Origin: Phocaeicola_A sp963652075
GTDB lineage: Bacteria; Bacteroidota; Bacteroidia; Bacteroidales; Bacteroidaceae
Reading direction: 5' to 3'
DNA: 22,138 bases
Assembly: GCA_963652075.1 (NCBI GenBank)
Contig: CAVJRQ010000048.1
Location: forward strand, 1 to 22,138
Shown: piece after piece, positions 16,003 through 22,138 of the stretch
Layout: every line of letters starts with the position of its first letter
How positions within the stretch are numbered: the first letter of the stretch is position 1
The notes under the pieces: generated by a model
What the model was told of the DNA's origin: nothing
The model's input: the letters and a program-made list of their open reading frames with translations, nothing else
Database searches by the model: none
Translations under genes and position numbers: made by a program

Positions 16003-17172
16003 ATGAAATACAATTTCGATGAACGGATTCCGCGCCGGGGCACCGATTCCTACAAATGGGACAGTGCCGAAAACGGAGACGTGTTGCCGATGTGGGTGGC
16101 TGATATGGATTTCCGCACAGCTCCCGTTATCGTCAATGCTTTGCGCAGGCGTGTGGAACACGGCATTTTCGGTTATACCTATGTGCCCGACGGCTACTAC
16201 GAGGCTGTTACAGGCTGGTTCGCGCACCGTCACGGTTGGAAGATGGAGCGTGAATGGATAATTTACACGTCAGGCGTAGTGCCTGCGGTATCGGCAATTA
16301 TCAAGGCGTTGACCGTGCCGGGCGACAAGGTGCTGGTGCAGACACCCGTCTATAACTGTTTCTTTTCGTCTATCCGCAACAACGGATGCGAAACGGTCTC
16401 TTCTCCGTTGGTGTTTGCGGACAATACTTATACGATTGATTACGAAGACCTGGAGCGCAAGGCCGCCGATCCGAAAGTAAAGGTGATGCTGCTGTGCAAT
16501 CCTCACAATCCTGCCGGAAGGGTCTGGAAACGTGAGGAATTGGTACGTATCGGCGAACTCTGCATTCGTCACGGCGTTACGGTCGTTTCGGACGAGATTC
16601 ACTGTGAACTGGTATTCCCGGGACACCGTTACACCCCGTTTGCCTCCATTTCAGAAGATTTCCTGCGCCATTCCGTTACCTGCATATCACCCAGCAAGGC
16701 GTTTAATGTAGCCGGATTGCAGATTGCGAACATCGTCTGCGCTGATGCCGGCCGCCGTGCGAGAATCGACCGTGCCATTAACGACAACGAAGTATGTGAT
16801 GTCAATCCGTTCGGGGTAATCGCTACGCAAGCCGCATATAGCGACGAAGGAGAAGAGTGGTTGAACCGACTTATCGAATACCTGCACGGCAATTATCTCT
16901 ATATGCGGGATTTCTGCCGTGATCGTCTGCCGGAATTTCCTGTCACAGCATTGGAGGGAACTTATCTCGTTTGGATGGACTGTCGCAAACTCGGCATCCC
17001 TTCGGAGGAACTGGAACGGCGATTGATTGCCGAAGCCGAATTGTGGCTCAATGCAGGAACGATGTACGGCTCGGAGGGCGAAGGATTCATGCGTTGGAAC
17101 ATCGCCTGCCCACGTAATACGCTGGCAGAAGGTTTGAAACGTTTTACCCGTTTTGCATCATTTCAACAATAG
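16003..17172 (+). CDS. patB: MalY/PatB-type PLP-dependent C-S lyase or aminotransferase
   Basis: This 389-residue fold-type-I PLP enzyme most resembles the MalY/PatB group, which cleaves carbon-sulfur bonds in cystathionine or cysteine, releasing ammonia and pyruvate. Its N-terminus has the group's pattern (RRGTDSYKWD, then LPMWVADMDF). PLP contacts are seen in LLCNPHNPAGR and VVSDEIHCEL, and the Schiff-base lysine is Lys232 in SPSKAFNVAGLQ. The C-terminal substrate arginine region is present (GFMRWNIACPR). It lies 9 nt after the DUF3737 gene and is convergent, 6 nt apart, with the AAA ATPase gene. Whether it acts mainly as a cystathionine beta-lyase or as an aminotransferase cannot be decided here. 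Confidence 0.88.
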   Translation: MKYNFDERIPRRGTDSYKWDSAENGDVLPMWVADMDFRTAPVIVNALRRRVEHGIFGYTYVPDGYYEAVTGWFAHRHGWKMEREWIIYTSGVVPAVSAIIKALTVPGDKVLVQTPVYNCFFSSIRNNGCETVSSPLVFADNTYTIDYEDLERKAADPKVKVMLLCNPHNPAGRVWKREELVRIGELCIRHGVTVVSDEIHCELVFPGHRYTPFASISEDFLRHSVTCISPSKAFNVAGLQIANIVCADAGRRARIDRAINDNEVCDVNPFGVIATQAAYSDEGEEWLNRLIEYLHGNYLYMRDFCRDRLPEFPVTALEGTYLVWMDCRKLGIPSEELERRLIAEAELWLNAGTMYGSEGEGFMRWNIACPRNTLAEGLKRFTRFASFQQ

Positions 17173-17178
17173 ACATTT

Positions 17179-18372
17179 TCATGCCAACAACCAGTCCAGC
17201 ACATACTGTTGCTTGATTCCATCGTGCCAGACTACGGGGTCGTTGTCCATCGTCAACAGGAACTTGGGATAGTTGTCCGAAACGGTTCGCAAGGGTGCCA
17301 GTTCCCGTTCCAACGTTGTCGTATCTCGCACGGTCAACGCCACTTGGTAATAGGTTTTCTCCTCGCCTCTCACGACCACAAAGTCAATTTCCGCGTCGCC
17401 CACTTTCCCTACGTAGATTTCTCCTCCCCTTCGGGCCAGTTCCAGGTAGACGACATTCTCAAGGATATGTCCCAAGTCACCACCTTTCGTCCCATTGATA
17501 ACTTGTCGCATGCCAACGTCCGCAAGATACAGTTTCTGCCCCGTCTTCAGCAACTGTTTTCCCTTGGTGTCATACCTGGATACGGGATAGAAGACATAAC
17601 TGTCAACCAGTGCCGAGATGTAGTTCTCGATGGTGTGTGACGTGATCTTTCTGCCCAGGGAGGTCATCGTGTCACTGATGCGCTTGATGACAGAGATGTT
17701 GCCGATATTGTCGGCCAGGAATCTCACCACACTCTGTAGCATCATGACATCTGTGATTTTTCTGCGGCTCACCACGTCTTTCAGGACGATGGTGTTGTAC
17801 AGTCCCAGTAAGTACTCACGCACCATCTCCTTGTCGTGCCGGAGTTGCAAGACATAAGGAAACGCTCCTTCTTCCACATAGTTCCTATAGGCAGACTCGG
17901 GATTTGTGTCCTGTGGAAAAGCCGAGAGATATTCCCCAAACGAGAATGGGAACAATTTGATTTCCACATAGCGACCGGTAAGCAATGTTGCTATCTCTCC
18001 CGACAAGAGATATGCGTTCGACCCCGTCACGTAGATGTCCACGTTGTCCAAGAGGAACAGACTGTCGATCACCTTTTGGAAGTTGTCCACCATCTGAATC
18101 TCATCGAAGAACAGGTAGTTCATCCCCTTTGGTGACAGATTCTTCTTGACGTGCGTATACAAAACCTTATAGTCGAGGAACTGCTCGTTCTCCAGATCCT
18201 CAAAATTCATCGCCAGCACCTGTTGCTCCGAGACTCCCTCTGCCAAGATTCTGTCTCTGAACATCCTCAGTAGCGAAGACTTTCCACAACGTCGGATACC
18301 TGTCACCACCTTGATGACCTTCTTTTCTCTCCACTTCTCCAGTGCTTGTATGTACTCCTTACGTTCTATCAT
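17179..18372 (-). CDS. AAA-family ATPase with C-terminal DUF4143
   Basis: This 397-residue protein couples an N-terminal P-loop ATPase to a DUF4143 domain. Walker A is GIRRCGKSS (residues 25-33, Lys31), Walker B is YLFFDEI (86-92, Asp90-Glu91), and a sensor-like VTGSNAYLL is at about 115-123. The GRYVEIKLFPFSFGEYL segment that follows is typical of the family, and the C-terminal part (about 200-360) has a nuclease-like pattern (GDAEIDFVVVRGEEKTYYQVALT, similar to PD-(D/E)xK cores). Such genes are numerous and variable among Bacteroides strains; their role is not settled. The gene has its own predicted promoter, covered by a perfect 34-bp palindrome, which suggests tight control. Confidence 0.92.
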   Translation of the reverse strand: MIERKEYIQALEKWREKKVIKVVTGIRRCGKSSLLRMFRDRILAEGVSEQQVLAMNFEDLENEQFLDYKVLYTHVKKNLSPKGMNYLFFDEIQMVDNFQKVIDSLFLLDNVDIYVTGSNAYLLSGEIATLLTGRYVEIKLFPFSFGEYLSAFPQDTNPESAYRNYVEEGAFPYVLQLRHDKEMVREYLLGLYNTIVLKDVVSRRKITDVMMLQSVVRFLADNIGNISVIKRISDTMTSLGRKITSHTIENYISALVDSYVFYPVSRYDTKGKQLLKTGQKLYLADVGMRQVINGTKGGDLGHILENVVYLELARRGGEIYVGKVGDAEIDFVVVRGEEKTYYQVALTVRDTTTLERELAPLRTVSDNYPKFLLTMDNDPVVWHDGIKQQYVLDWLLA

Positions 18373-18406
18373 TGTCCGATTCCTCTCCTAAAAATGAACT
18401 CGAATG

Positions 18407-18414
18407 CAAATATA
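18407..18414 (-). promoter_or_regulatory. -7 box of the AAA/DUF4143 gene
   Basis: On the minus strand TATATTTG is a perfect TAnnTTTG. The transcript would start near 18400, about 28 nt before the start codon. The -33 position falls within the adjacent 34-bp palindrome and has no clear TTTG. A purine-rich stretch (AGGAGAGGAA) precedes the start codon at 18372. Confidence 0.6.
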
Positions 18415-18424
18415 CGGAAGTTTT

Positions 18425-18458
18425 GGTAGAAATTTGCAGTGCACTGCAAATTTCTACC
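18425..18458. promoter_or_regulatory. Perfect 34-bp palindrome, probable operator
   Basis: Each 17-base half reads GGTAGAAATTTGCAGTG from its own outer end, with no mismatch and no central spacer. It begins 10 bp upstream of the -7 box of the AAA/DUF4143 gene and spans its -33 region. A protein bound here would block or recruit polymerase. It is not followed by a T-tract, so it is unlikely to be a terminator. Confidence 0.75.
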
Positions 18459-18472
18459 CGTCTTGCGTTGTT

Positions 18473-18490
18473 TTTGCAGTGTATTGCAAA
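18473..18490. promoter_or_regulatory. Second, imperfect copy of the palindrome core
   Basis: The sequence TTTGCAGTGTATTGCAAA matches the centre of the perfect palindrome at 16 of 18 positions. Its centre lies exactly 40 bp from the first centre, close to four helical turns. The pair suggests cooperative binding by one regulator. Confidence 0.55.
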
Positions 18491-18531
18491 TTGCGGAGGG
18501 CTTATCTCGCCTCTTTGTTGGGGAAACCACG

Positions 18532-18609
18532 CCAAGTACTTACGAAGGCTCACGTAAGTACTTTCATCGGGCAACGTAAGTACTTTCATTGAGACACATA
18601 GGTACTTCC
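18532..18609. repeat. Second four-unit AAGTACTT array, 22-bp period, inverted relative to the first
   Basis: Cores start at 18534, 18556, 18578 and 18600 (the last is AGGTACTT), again exactly 22 bp apart. Positions 18552-18585 are the exact reverse complement of 7326-7359. Here the array lies between divergent genes, upstream of both the AAA/DUF4143 gene and the toxin-antitoxin unit. Confidence 0.85.
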
Positions 18610-18755
18610 ACTTGCTTCCAGTCCAAGAGCCCTTTTCCCTCTTCGTCCAGTTCTATTCGGTAGGCGCGTGAAGGTGATGGCGGTGCACCATCCTTCCGTA
18701 GGCTATTCCTGGGACTATTGGTATCGGGTGATACAAAGCTTTTTGAGATAAAATC
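18610..18755. other. Spacer without a recognised gene; possible decayed coding remnant
   Basis: This is the rest of the 460-nt stretch (18373-18832) between the AAA gene and the antitoxin gene. On the minus strand an open frame of 77 codons (18797 down to 18564) crosses it with a protein-like composition (AYRIELDEEGKGLLDWKQVEVPM) but no suitable start. It may be the tail of a lost gene. I see no RNA gene or insertion-sequence end here. Confidence 0.25.
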
Positions 18756-18799
18756 AAAGAAAGCTTCGGAAAACTTTTGCGGTTTCCAAAGCTTTCTTT
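18756..18799. promoter_or_regulatory. Inverted repeat over the toxin-antitoxin promoter
   Basis: Arms of 17 bases at 18756-18772 and 18783-18799 pair with one mismatch around a 10-nt spacer that contains most of the -33 element. The right arm fills the space between the -33 and -7 boxes. An additional AAAGCTTT at 18735 repeats the arm core. This is the expected layout for autoregulation by an antitoxin or toxin-antitoxin complex. Confidence 0.6.
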
Positions 18800-18806
18800 A
18801 TGTTTG
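18776..18806 (+). promoter_or_regulatory. Promoter of the toxin-antitoxin unit
   Basis: TTTG (18776-18779) and TATGTTTG (18799-18806) are perfect Bacteroides -33 and -7 elements with a 19-bp spacer. Transcription would start near 18813, so the ATG at 18800 cannot be the antitoxin start. Confidence 0.75.
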
Positions 18807-18832
18807 CAACTGCTCAATATAAATATTTGGTT

Positions 18833-19123
18833 ATGAATACAGCTGCGTTGAATGGAGAAAAGGTTTTGTTGGCAAGGGATATTCTTGCTATCAATGATGT
18901 GGCTTTGCTGAACGAGGTGAAGCGCAGGTTAGCGGGCTTGTTTGATTTTTCAATTGCTCCTGCTGTTGGTGCAGCTGAAACCATTGACAATACAGATGCT
19001 GTGTTAGATGCTGTTTGTGGGCAGTGGATAGATTCTCGTGATGCAGATACTATGGTAAATGACATTTATACAAGTAGAGTTAACAAGGACGATAATGACC
19101 TGTTGAAAATATTAAGCGAATGA
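18833..19123 (+). CDS. Putative antitoxin of a VapBC-like pair
   Basis: This 96-residue protein precedes a PIN-domain toxin gene, with a 4-nt overlap (ATGA). The ATG at 18833 is chosen because the frame's earlier ATG at 18800 lies inside the -7 box. The protein has a helical N-terminal half (ARDILAINDVALLNEVKRRLAGL) and an acidic C-terminal half, the layout expected of an antitoxin with a DNA-binding or dimerising part and a toxin-binding tail. I recognise no AbrB, Phd or ribbon-helix-helix signature, so the antitoxin class is open. The inverted repeat over the promoter suggests it represses its own transcription. The base composition is more AT-rich than the genes to its left, consistent with acquisition. 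Confidence 0.75.
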   Translation: MNTAALNGEKVLLARDILAINDVALLNEVKRRLAGLFDFSIAPAVGAAETIDNTDAVLDAVCGQWIDSRDADTMVNDIYTSRVNKDDNDLLKILSE

Positions 19124-19524
19124 AGCAATATCTCTTGGATACCAATATTTGCGCATTTTTGTTTCGTGGTAAGTATGGGGTTCGGCAGCGTCTTCAAGAA
19201 ATAGGATTGTGTAATTGTCATATCTCAATCCTGACCTATGCTGAGCTTTATTTCGGCATAGAGAATGGAGGTGTTGAGGTAGAACATAATCTGAATGTTT
19301 TGAACACATTTTGTGATAATGTTGACATTATGGGAATTGATGACGTTGTGCCTACTTATGCTCGCGAGAAGGTTAGACTTCGCAGGATTGGTATGTCTAT
19401 TGATGATTTTGACTTAATGATAGGGGCAACTGCCTTAACTCATAAATATGTTCTTGTAACAGAAAATTTAAAGCATCTCGGAAGGATTGAAGGTATTGAA
19501 ATCGAAAATTGGATAAATCGTTGA
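19120..19524 (+). CDS. vapC: VapC-like PIN-domain toxin ribonuclease
   Basis: This 134-residue PIN-domain protein has the size and motifs of VapC toxins, which cut tRNA or rRNA with a magnesium-dependent acidic site. The expected residues are seen: Asp7 in LLDTN, Glu42 in TYAELYFG, Asp98 in DDFDLMIGATA, and Glu115-Asn116 in VTENLKHL, where many relatives have Asn-Asn or Asp-Asn. The start codon overlaps the antitoxin stop codon, giving translational coupling. A hairpin with a short T-run at 19526-19550 follows the stop codon. The gene appears intact. Confidence 0.88.
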   Translation: MKQYLLDTNICAFLFRGKYGVRQRLQEIGLCNCHISILTYAELYFGIENGGVEVEHNLNVLNTFCDNVDIMGIDDVVPTYAREKVRLRRIGMSIDDFDLMIGATALTHKYVLVTENLKHLGRIEGIEIENWINR

Positions 19525-19525
19525 T

Positions 19526-19551
19526 AGTTCCTTGCTGCTCGGAACTTTATA
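19526..19551 (+). terminator. Intrinsic terminator of the toxin-antitoxin unit
   Basis: AGTTCC and GGAACT pair around a 9-nt loop directly after the toxin stop codon, followed by TTTATAA. The T-run is short, so efficiency is uncertain. Confidence 0.5.
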
Positions 19552-19632
19552 AAAGCACTTTTTCTTGATGCTCTGTCATCATTCTCAAATGTGATAGAGA
19601 TATTTTGGTGGTTACTTCCGTCCGCCTTACGC

Positions 19633-19640
19633 TATTTTTG
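19633..19640 (+). promoter_or_regulatory. Candidate -7 box upstream of the 73-residue gene
   Basis: TATTTTTG followed by C is a perfect TAnnTTTG match. It would start transcription near 19647, giving a leader of about 100 nt. No -33 TTTG at standard spacing is seen (the nearest is 25 bp upstream). Confidence 0.4.
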
Positions 19641-19746
19641 CATATGAACTATTATGGACTTGTGTGGTTTAAAGATTATGCCGAATATTGCCAAACAAAA
19701 TGCTACCTAACGGTAACATGGAAAAACAAATTAAATCTAAACGACT

Positions 19747-19968
19747 ATGAGTAAGGTATTTCAAGTGAAACCCAAACGCATCAAACGCGCCAACGGTACA
19801 GTCCTCACCCCGGACATGGTGGTGACGGTAACGACCCAGCAACACACCACCACTCCATTCTACAATGGAGCCAAGGAAGTGCAGGAGGCATACATGCGTA
19901 TTTATGCTTTCGACTACAAGAAAGCATTGTGCAATGCGAATGATTTTGAATTCAAGAGGTTGGACTGA
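19747..19968 (+). CDS. Small protein of unknown function (73 residues)
   Basis: The N-terminus is basic (KVFQVKPKRIKRANG), followed by a strand-rich, threonine-rich middle (TPDMVVTVTTQQHTTTPFYNG) and a helical C-terminal part (EVQEAYMRIYAFDYKKAL). There is no signal peptide or membrane helix. It could bind nucleic acid, judging only from charge. It has its own candidate promoter and lies 42 nt upstream of the DUF1232 gene on the same strand, so co-transcription is plausible. I do not recognise a family. Confidence 0.65.
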   Translation: MSKVFQVKPKRIKRANGTVLTPDMVVTVTTQQHTTTPFYNGAKEVQEAYMRIYAFDYKKALCNANDFEFKRLD

Positions 19969-20010
19969 AAGAGTACAGAACATTCAATCTACATAATAAA
20001 ACATTATTCT

Positions 20011-20346
20011 ATGGATACGAGTAAGTATAAAGGCGACTATTCTGAGCCTAAGTTGTGGAATAAGTTAGCCAAATTTGCAAAGAAGGTTGGCTATGACGTA
20101 GTGGTTAATATTCTGAAGCTTTATTATTCCATGGCCTTAGGCAAAGCAAGTAAAGAACAGATGGCGATAATAATTGGTGCTTTAGGATATTTTATTTCTC
20201 CAATTGATTTGATTCCGGACGTTCTGCCTGGTGGGTTTGTCGATGATGCCAGTGTTCTTACTGCTGCCGTATCAATGCTTGCATGTTGTTCGGATCGCGA
20301 AGTGGTGGCGGCAGCCAAGGCAAAGGCATCGGAATGGTTTGATTGA
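20011..20346 (+). CDS. DUF1232 (YkvA-like) small membrane-associated protein
   Basis: This 111-residue protein carries the DUF1232 signature at about residues 58-90: a hydrophobic helix, LGYFISPIDLIPDVLPGGFVDDASVL, whose Pro-x-Asp-x-Ile-Pro-Asp core is the family hallmark. A basic amphipathic N-terminal region (about 12-45) and a second hydrophobic helix (TAAVSMLACC) flank it. DUF1232 proteins are thought to associate with membranes; no biochemical role is established. It is followed 140 nt downstream by the long helical protein gene on the same strand, and preceded by the 73-residue gene. Confidence 0.85.
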   Translation: MDTSKYKGDYSEPKLWNKLAKFAKKVGYDVVVNILKLYYSMALGKASKEQMAIIIGALGYFISPIDLIPDVLPGGFVDDASVLTAAVSMLACCSDREVVAAAKAKASEWFD

Positions 20347-20456
20347 ATAAGAATGTCGCTAAATAGAATAGACGGGTAAGCCATCGGTGGATTCTGCAAT
20401 ATGGGGTTTACTGGTGGCTTGCATCTGCTATGATACCTTTTGACGCAACGGCATAG

Positions 20457-20464
20457 TTACTTTG
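20457..20464 (+). promoter_or_regulatory. Candidate -7 box of the long helical protein gene
   Basis: TTACTTTG followed by C differs from TAnnTTTG at one position and is identical to the candidate small-RNA box at 5776. It lies 22 nt before the ATG at 20487. A TTTG lies only 14 bp upstream, shorter than usual. Confidence 0.3.
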
Positions 20465-20486
20465 CAAAACAAAAAAGTATAATAGT

Positions 20487-20930
20487 ATGGACAAAACGGT
20501 TAATTCTCAAGAGGTGTATCAGGCAATCAAGGCGATTGCGGATGAACTCTGCAAGGAGAACAAGGCATATCTCCGTGCAGACCTGGCTTTTGATTTAAAG
20601 AAATATGGCATTACTTCCGATTCATCGGAGGTGAGCAAGTTGGTGTTCGAAGCCTACAGGTTCTTCCGCGAGGACGGCAACATCGCCGCCGCTTTTGTTT
20701 CCAATAATTCCCGTACCACCCTTGTGGAAGAATACAAGTTGAATGACAGCTTGGAGCAAGGCGAGAAGGAGAAGGCTTTGAAAATGGCGAAGACTGAACT
20801 GGCGCACTCCTCGTCCGCCCTGGACATGTTGAGCAATGAGGTGGAACAGAATCTCAACCTTGTCCTTGCCAAAGGCGCATCCAAGTTGGCAGATGTGCTG
20901 ATGGGTACGAATGGGGTGAAGGAGGTGAGG
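20487..20930 (+). CDS. Long helical protein, N-terminal part (cut by assembly gap)
   Basis: These 148 codons open with MDKTVNSQEVYQAIKAIA and are predicted to be almost entirely helical. The first 60 residues (with AYLRADLAFDLKKYGI and SSEVSKLVFEAYRFF) could form a small compact helical domain. From about residue 85 on there is a charged heptad-like region (SLEQGEKEKALKMAKTEL) and an amphipathic stretch (NEVEQNLNLVLAKGASKLADVL). There is no signal peptide. The frame is open up to the run of N at 20931. The following sequence is very probably the same gene, although its reading frame differs across the N run. I recognise no family. Confidence 0.75.
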
Positions 20931-20940
20931 NNNNNNNNNN
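20931..20940. other. Assembly gap (10 N)
   Basis: Ten undetermined bases join two pieces of one apparent gene. The frame before the gap ends on a codon boundary at 20930; the frame after it starts at 20942. If the gene is intact, the true missing length must be 2 modulo 3, so ten is a placeholder and the real size is unknown. Confidence 0.99.
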
Positions 20941-20941
20941 G

Positions 20942-22138
20942 AGGTCTCAGGCTTCTTCCATGTTCGACAAATATACCAAGATGGTGGAGGCTTACCACTA
21001 TGCCGAAGACAGTGTTCGGGGAAACATCGAAGACTTCACTTCTTTGCGTACGGACATTGGCACGACCTATCGTGACTATGCCCTGAAACTGATAGACATC
21101 TACGGTGATTCCATCAAGATGGTCTCTCCAGACTTGTTCGACTTCAAGCGCATCGAGTGGCTGGACGTGGACGGGATGTTGAAGTATGTGGAGCTGGAAT
21201 ACAACAAGTTGACGGACAAGTGCGCCACCTTGATGGGAGAAATATCGGACAGCTTCCGCACTTCTTTGGAGGGTTCAATGCGGGCTTATAAATCCTTATC
21301 GAACGGCAATAAGTCTCTGGGGCTGGCGATGGCAGGCTTGACGATGCTTGACCACTATATGAAAGCTGGCGAGCATACGAACCAATTAAAGTCGGACTTG
21401 TCGGTGTTCCGGACCAGTGTGAAGCACGATGCCACCCGCATCAAGGCTGACATGGGACGACTGATGGTGATTTGCAAGACACTGAACGATGTGGTCATTC
21501 CGAAGGCAAGCGTATTCTTGCGGTATGGTGAGAAGCTGATGGCTTCAGACCTGAAGGCGATGCTTGACGGGCTGTATGCCGACGAGACGATTCGCCCATT
21601 GGAGGAACGACGCAAAGGTCTGCTCCAACAGTTGAAGGCCTTGGACATGGAGATGAACGACCATCTTCAGAACATCGATGTCTATACGTCGCTGATTAAC
21701 GACATCACTTCCACCTTGGAGTCCAAGCGAGGAAGTTACATGGAAGCCAAGGCGAAGAAACCCTCCAAGCCGTTCTTCTTGTCGAATTGGTTGACTTTCG
21801 GTGTTGCCAACAAGAACTACTACCGTGATTTCTCTGAATGGGATGCTGTATGTTTCCCTCTTGTGAGAGAGTACGAGGGGTATCAAGTGGATTTGAAGCT
21901 GGATAAGGAGGAACTGGACTCGCACCGTGAGGCACAGGCACGTCTGAAGAAGGAATATACCAAACTCTCCAATGAGATGGATAAGGTGTCTCGTGAAATC
22001 AGAAGCAAAGTGGTTTGCTCTGATGAGTTGCGGCTGAAGATGTTGAAACACCTTCGCGACATGGTCGCCATGCTGAAGCTGGGGCGTGAAATCATGGAGA
22101 GCAAGATAGACGAGAGGTTGGTGCGTACGGTGGATATT
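20942..22138 (+). CDS. Long helical/coiled-coil protein, continuation, runs off the window
   Basis: These 399 codons are open from just after the N run to the last base, with no stop, so the C-terminus lies outside. The translation begins RSQASSMFDKYTKMVEAYHY and is helix-rich throughout, with coiled-coil-like stretches near the end (KEELDSHREAQARLKKEYTK, then EMDKVSREIRSK). One mildly hydrophobic helix is present (SLGLAMAGLTMLDHYM), as is a short aromatic segment (KPFFLSNWLTFGVANKNYY). Together with the part before the gap the protein exceeds 547 residues. The pattern of long helices with one apolar hairpin-like segment recalls structural or pore-forming helical proteins, but I cannot assign a family. 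The first codon is not a true start. Confidence 0.75.

Noticed and set aside
18359..18589. 76-codon minus-strand frame over the palindrome and array
   Set aside because: Its translation comes mostly from the palindrome and repeat units, and its end overlaps the start of the AAA/DUF4143 gene in another frame; no independent support.
18800..18832. Antitoxin start at 18800
   Set aside because: That ATG lies inside the perfect -7 box TATGTTTG, upstream of the expected transcript start; the in-frame ATG at 18833 is preferred.

Overview
The window looks like chromosome from a Bacteroides-type member of the Bacteroidales. The signs are a very large one-piece hybrid two-component regulator (periplasmic propeller, kinase, receiver, AraC domain), an outer-membrane barrel with a carboxypeptidase-like N-terminal domain, a Bacteroidota-type rRNA m5C methyltransferase, weak Shine-Dalgarno sequences, and repeated promoter -7 boxes of the form TAnnTTTG. 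I cannot fix the species from sequence alone.

Layout, left to right. Positions 1-179 carry two small tandem arrays and no gene. Positions 180-4023 (minus) form one tight four-gene unit: DUF6249-like membrane protein, ECF sigma factor, small two-helix membrane protein, outer-membrane beta-barrel protein. Divergent from it, 4223-5641 (plus) encodes an RsmF-type 16S rRNA methyltransferase. A 455-nt stretch without a gene follows; it holds a candidate structured small RNA ending in a strong terminator. Positions 6097-7237 (plus) hold an overlapping pair: an OB-fold-like lipoprotein with a CxHxCxH motif and a PepSY-type membrane protein. Next, on the minus strand, are a 1456-residue hybrid two-component regulator, topB, a small acidic protein and trxA. 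Positions 15127-17172 (plus) hold a DUF3737 protein and a MalY/PatB-type PLP enzyme as a two-gene unit, convergent with an AAA/DUF4143 ATPase (minus, to 18372).

The right end is accessory-like and visibly more AT-rich. It has a toxin-antitoxin pair with a VapC-like PIN toxin, whose promoter is embedded in an inverted repeat; a 73-residue orphan; a DUF1232 (YkvA-like) protein; and a long helical/coiled-coil protein that is cut by a 10-N assembly gap and runs off the window.

The most unusual signals are non-coding. Two arrays of four AAGTACTT palindromes with an exact 22-bp period lie about 11 kb apart in opposite orientation. A related three-unit array with a GTAC core and 23-bp period lies at the window start. 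A perfect 34-bp palindrome, with a second degenerate copy 40 bp away, sits over the predicted promoter of the AAA/DUF4143 gene. The best candidate for an undescribed protein system is the DUF1232 plus long helical protein pair at the right edge, but the window contains only part of it.
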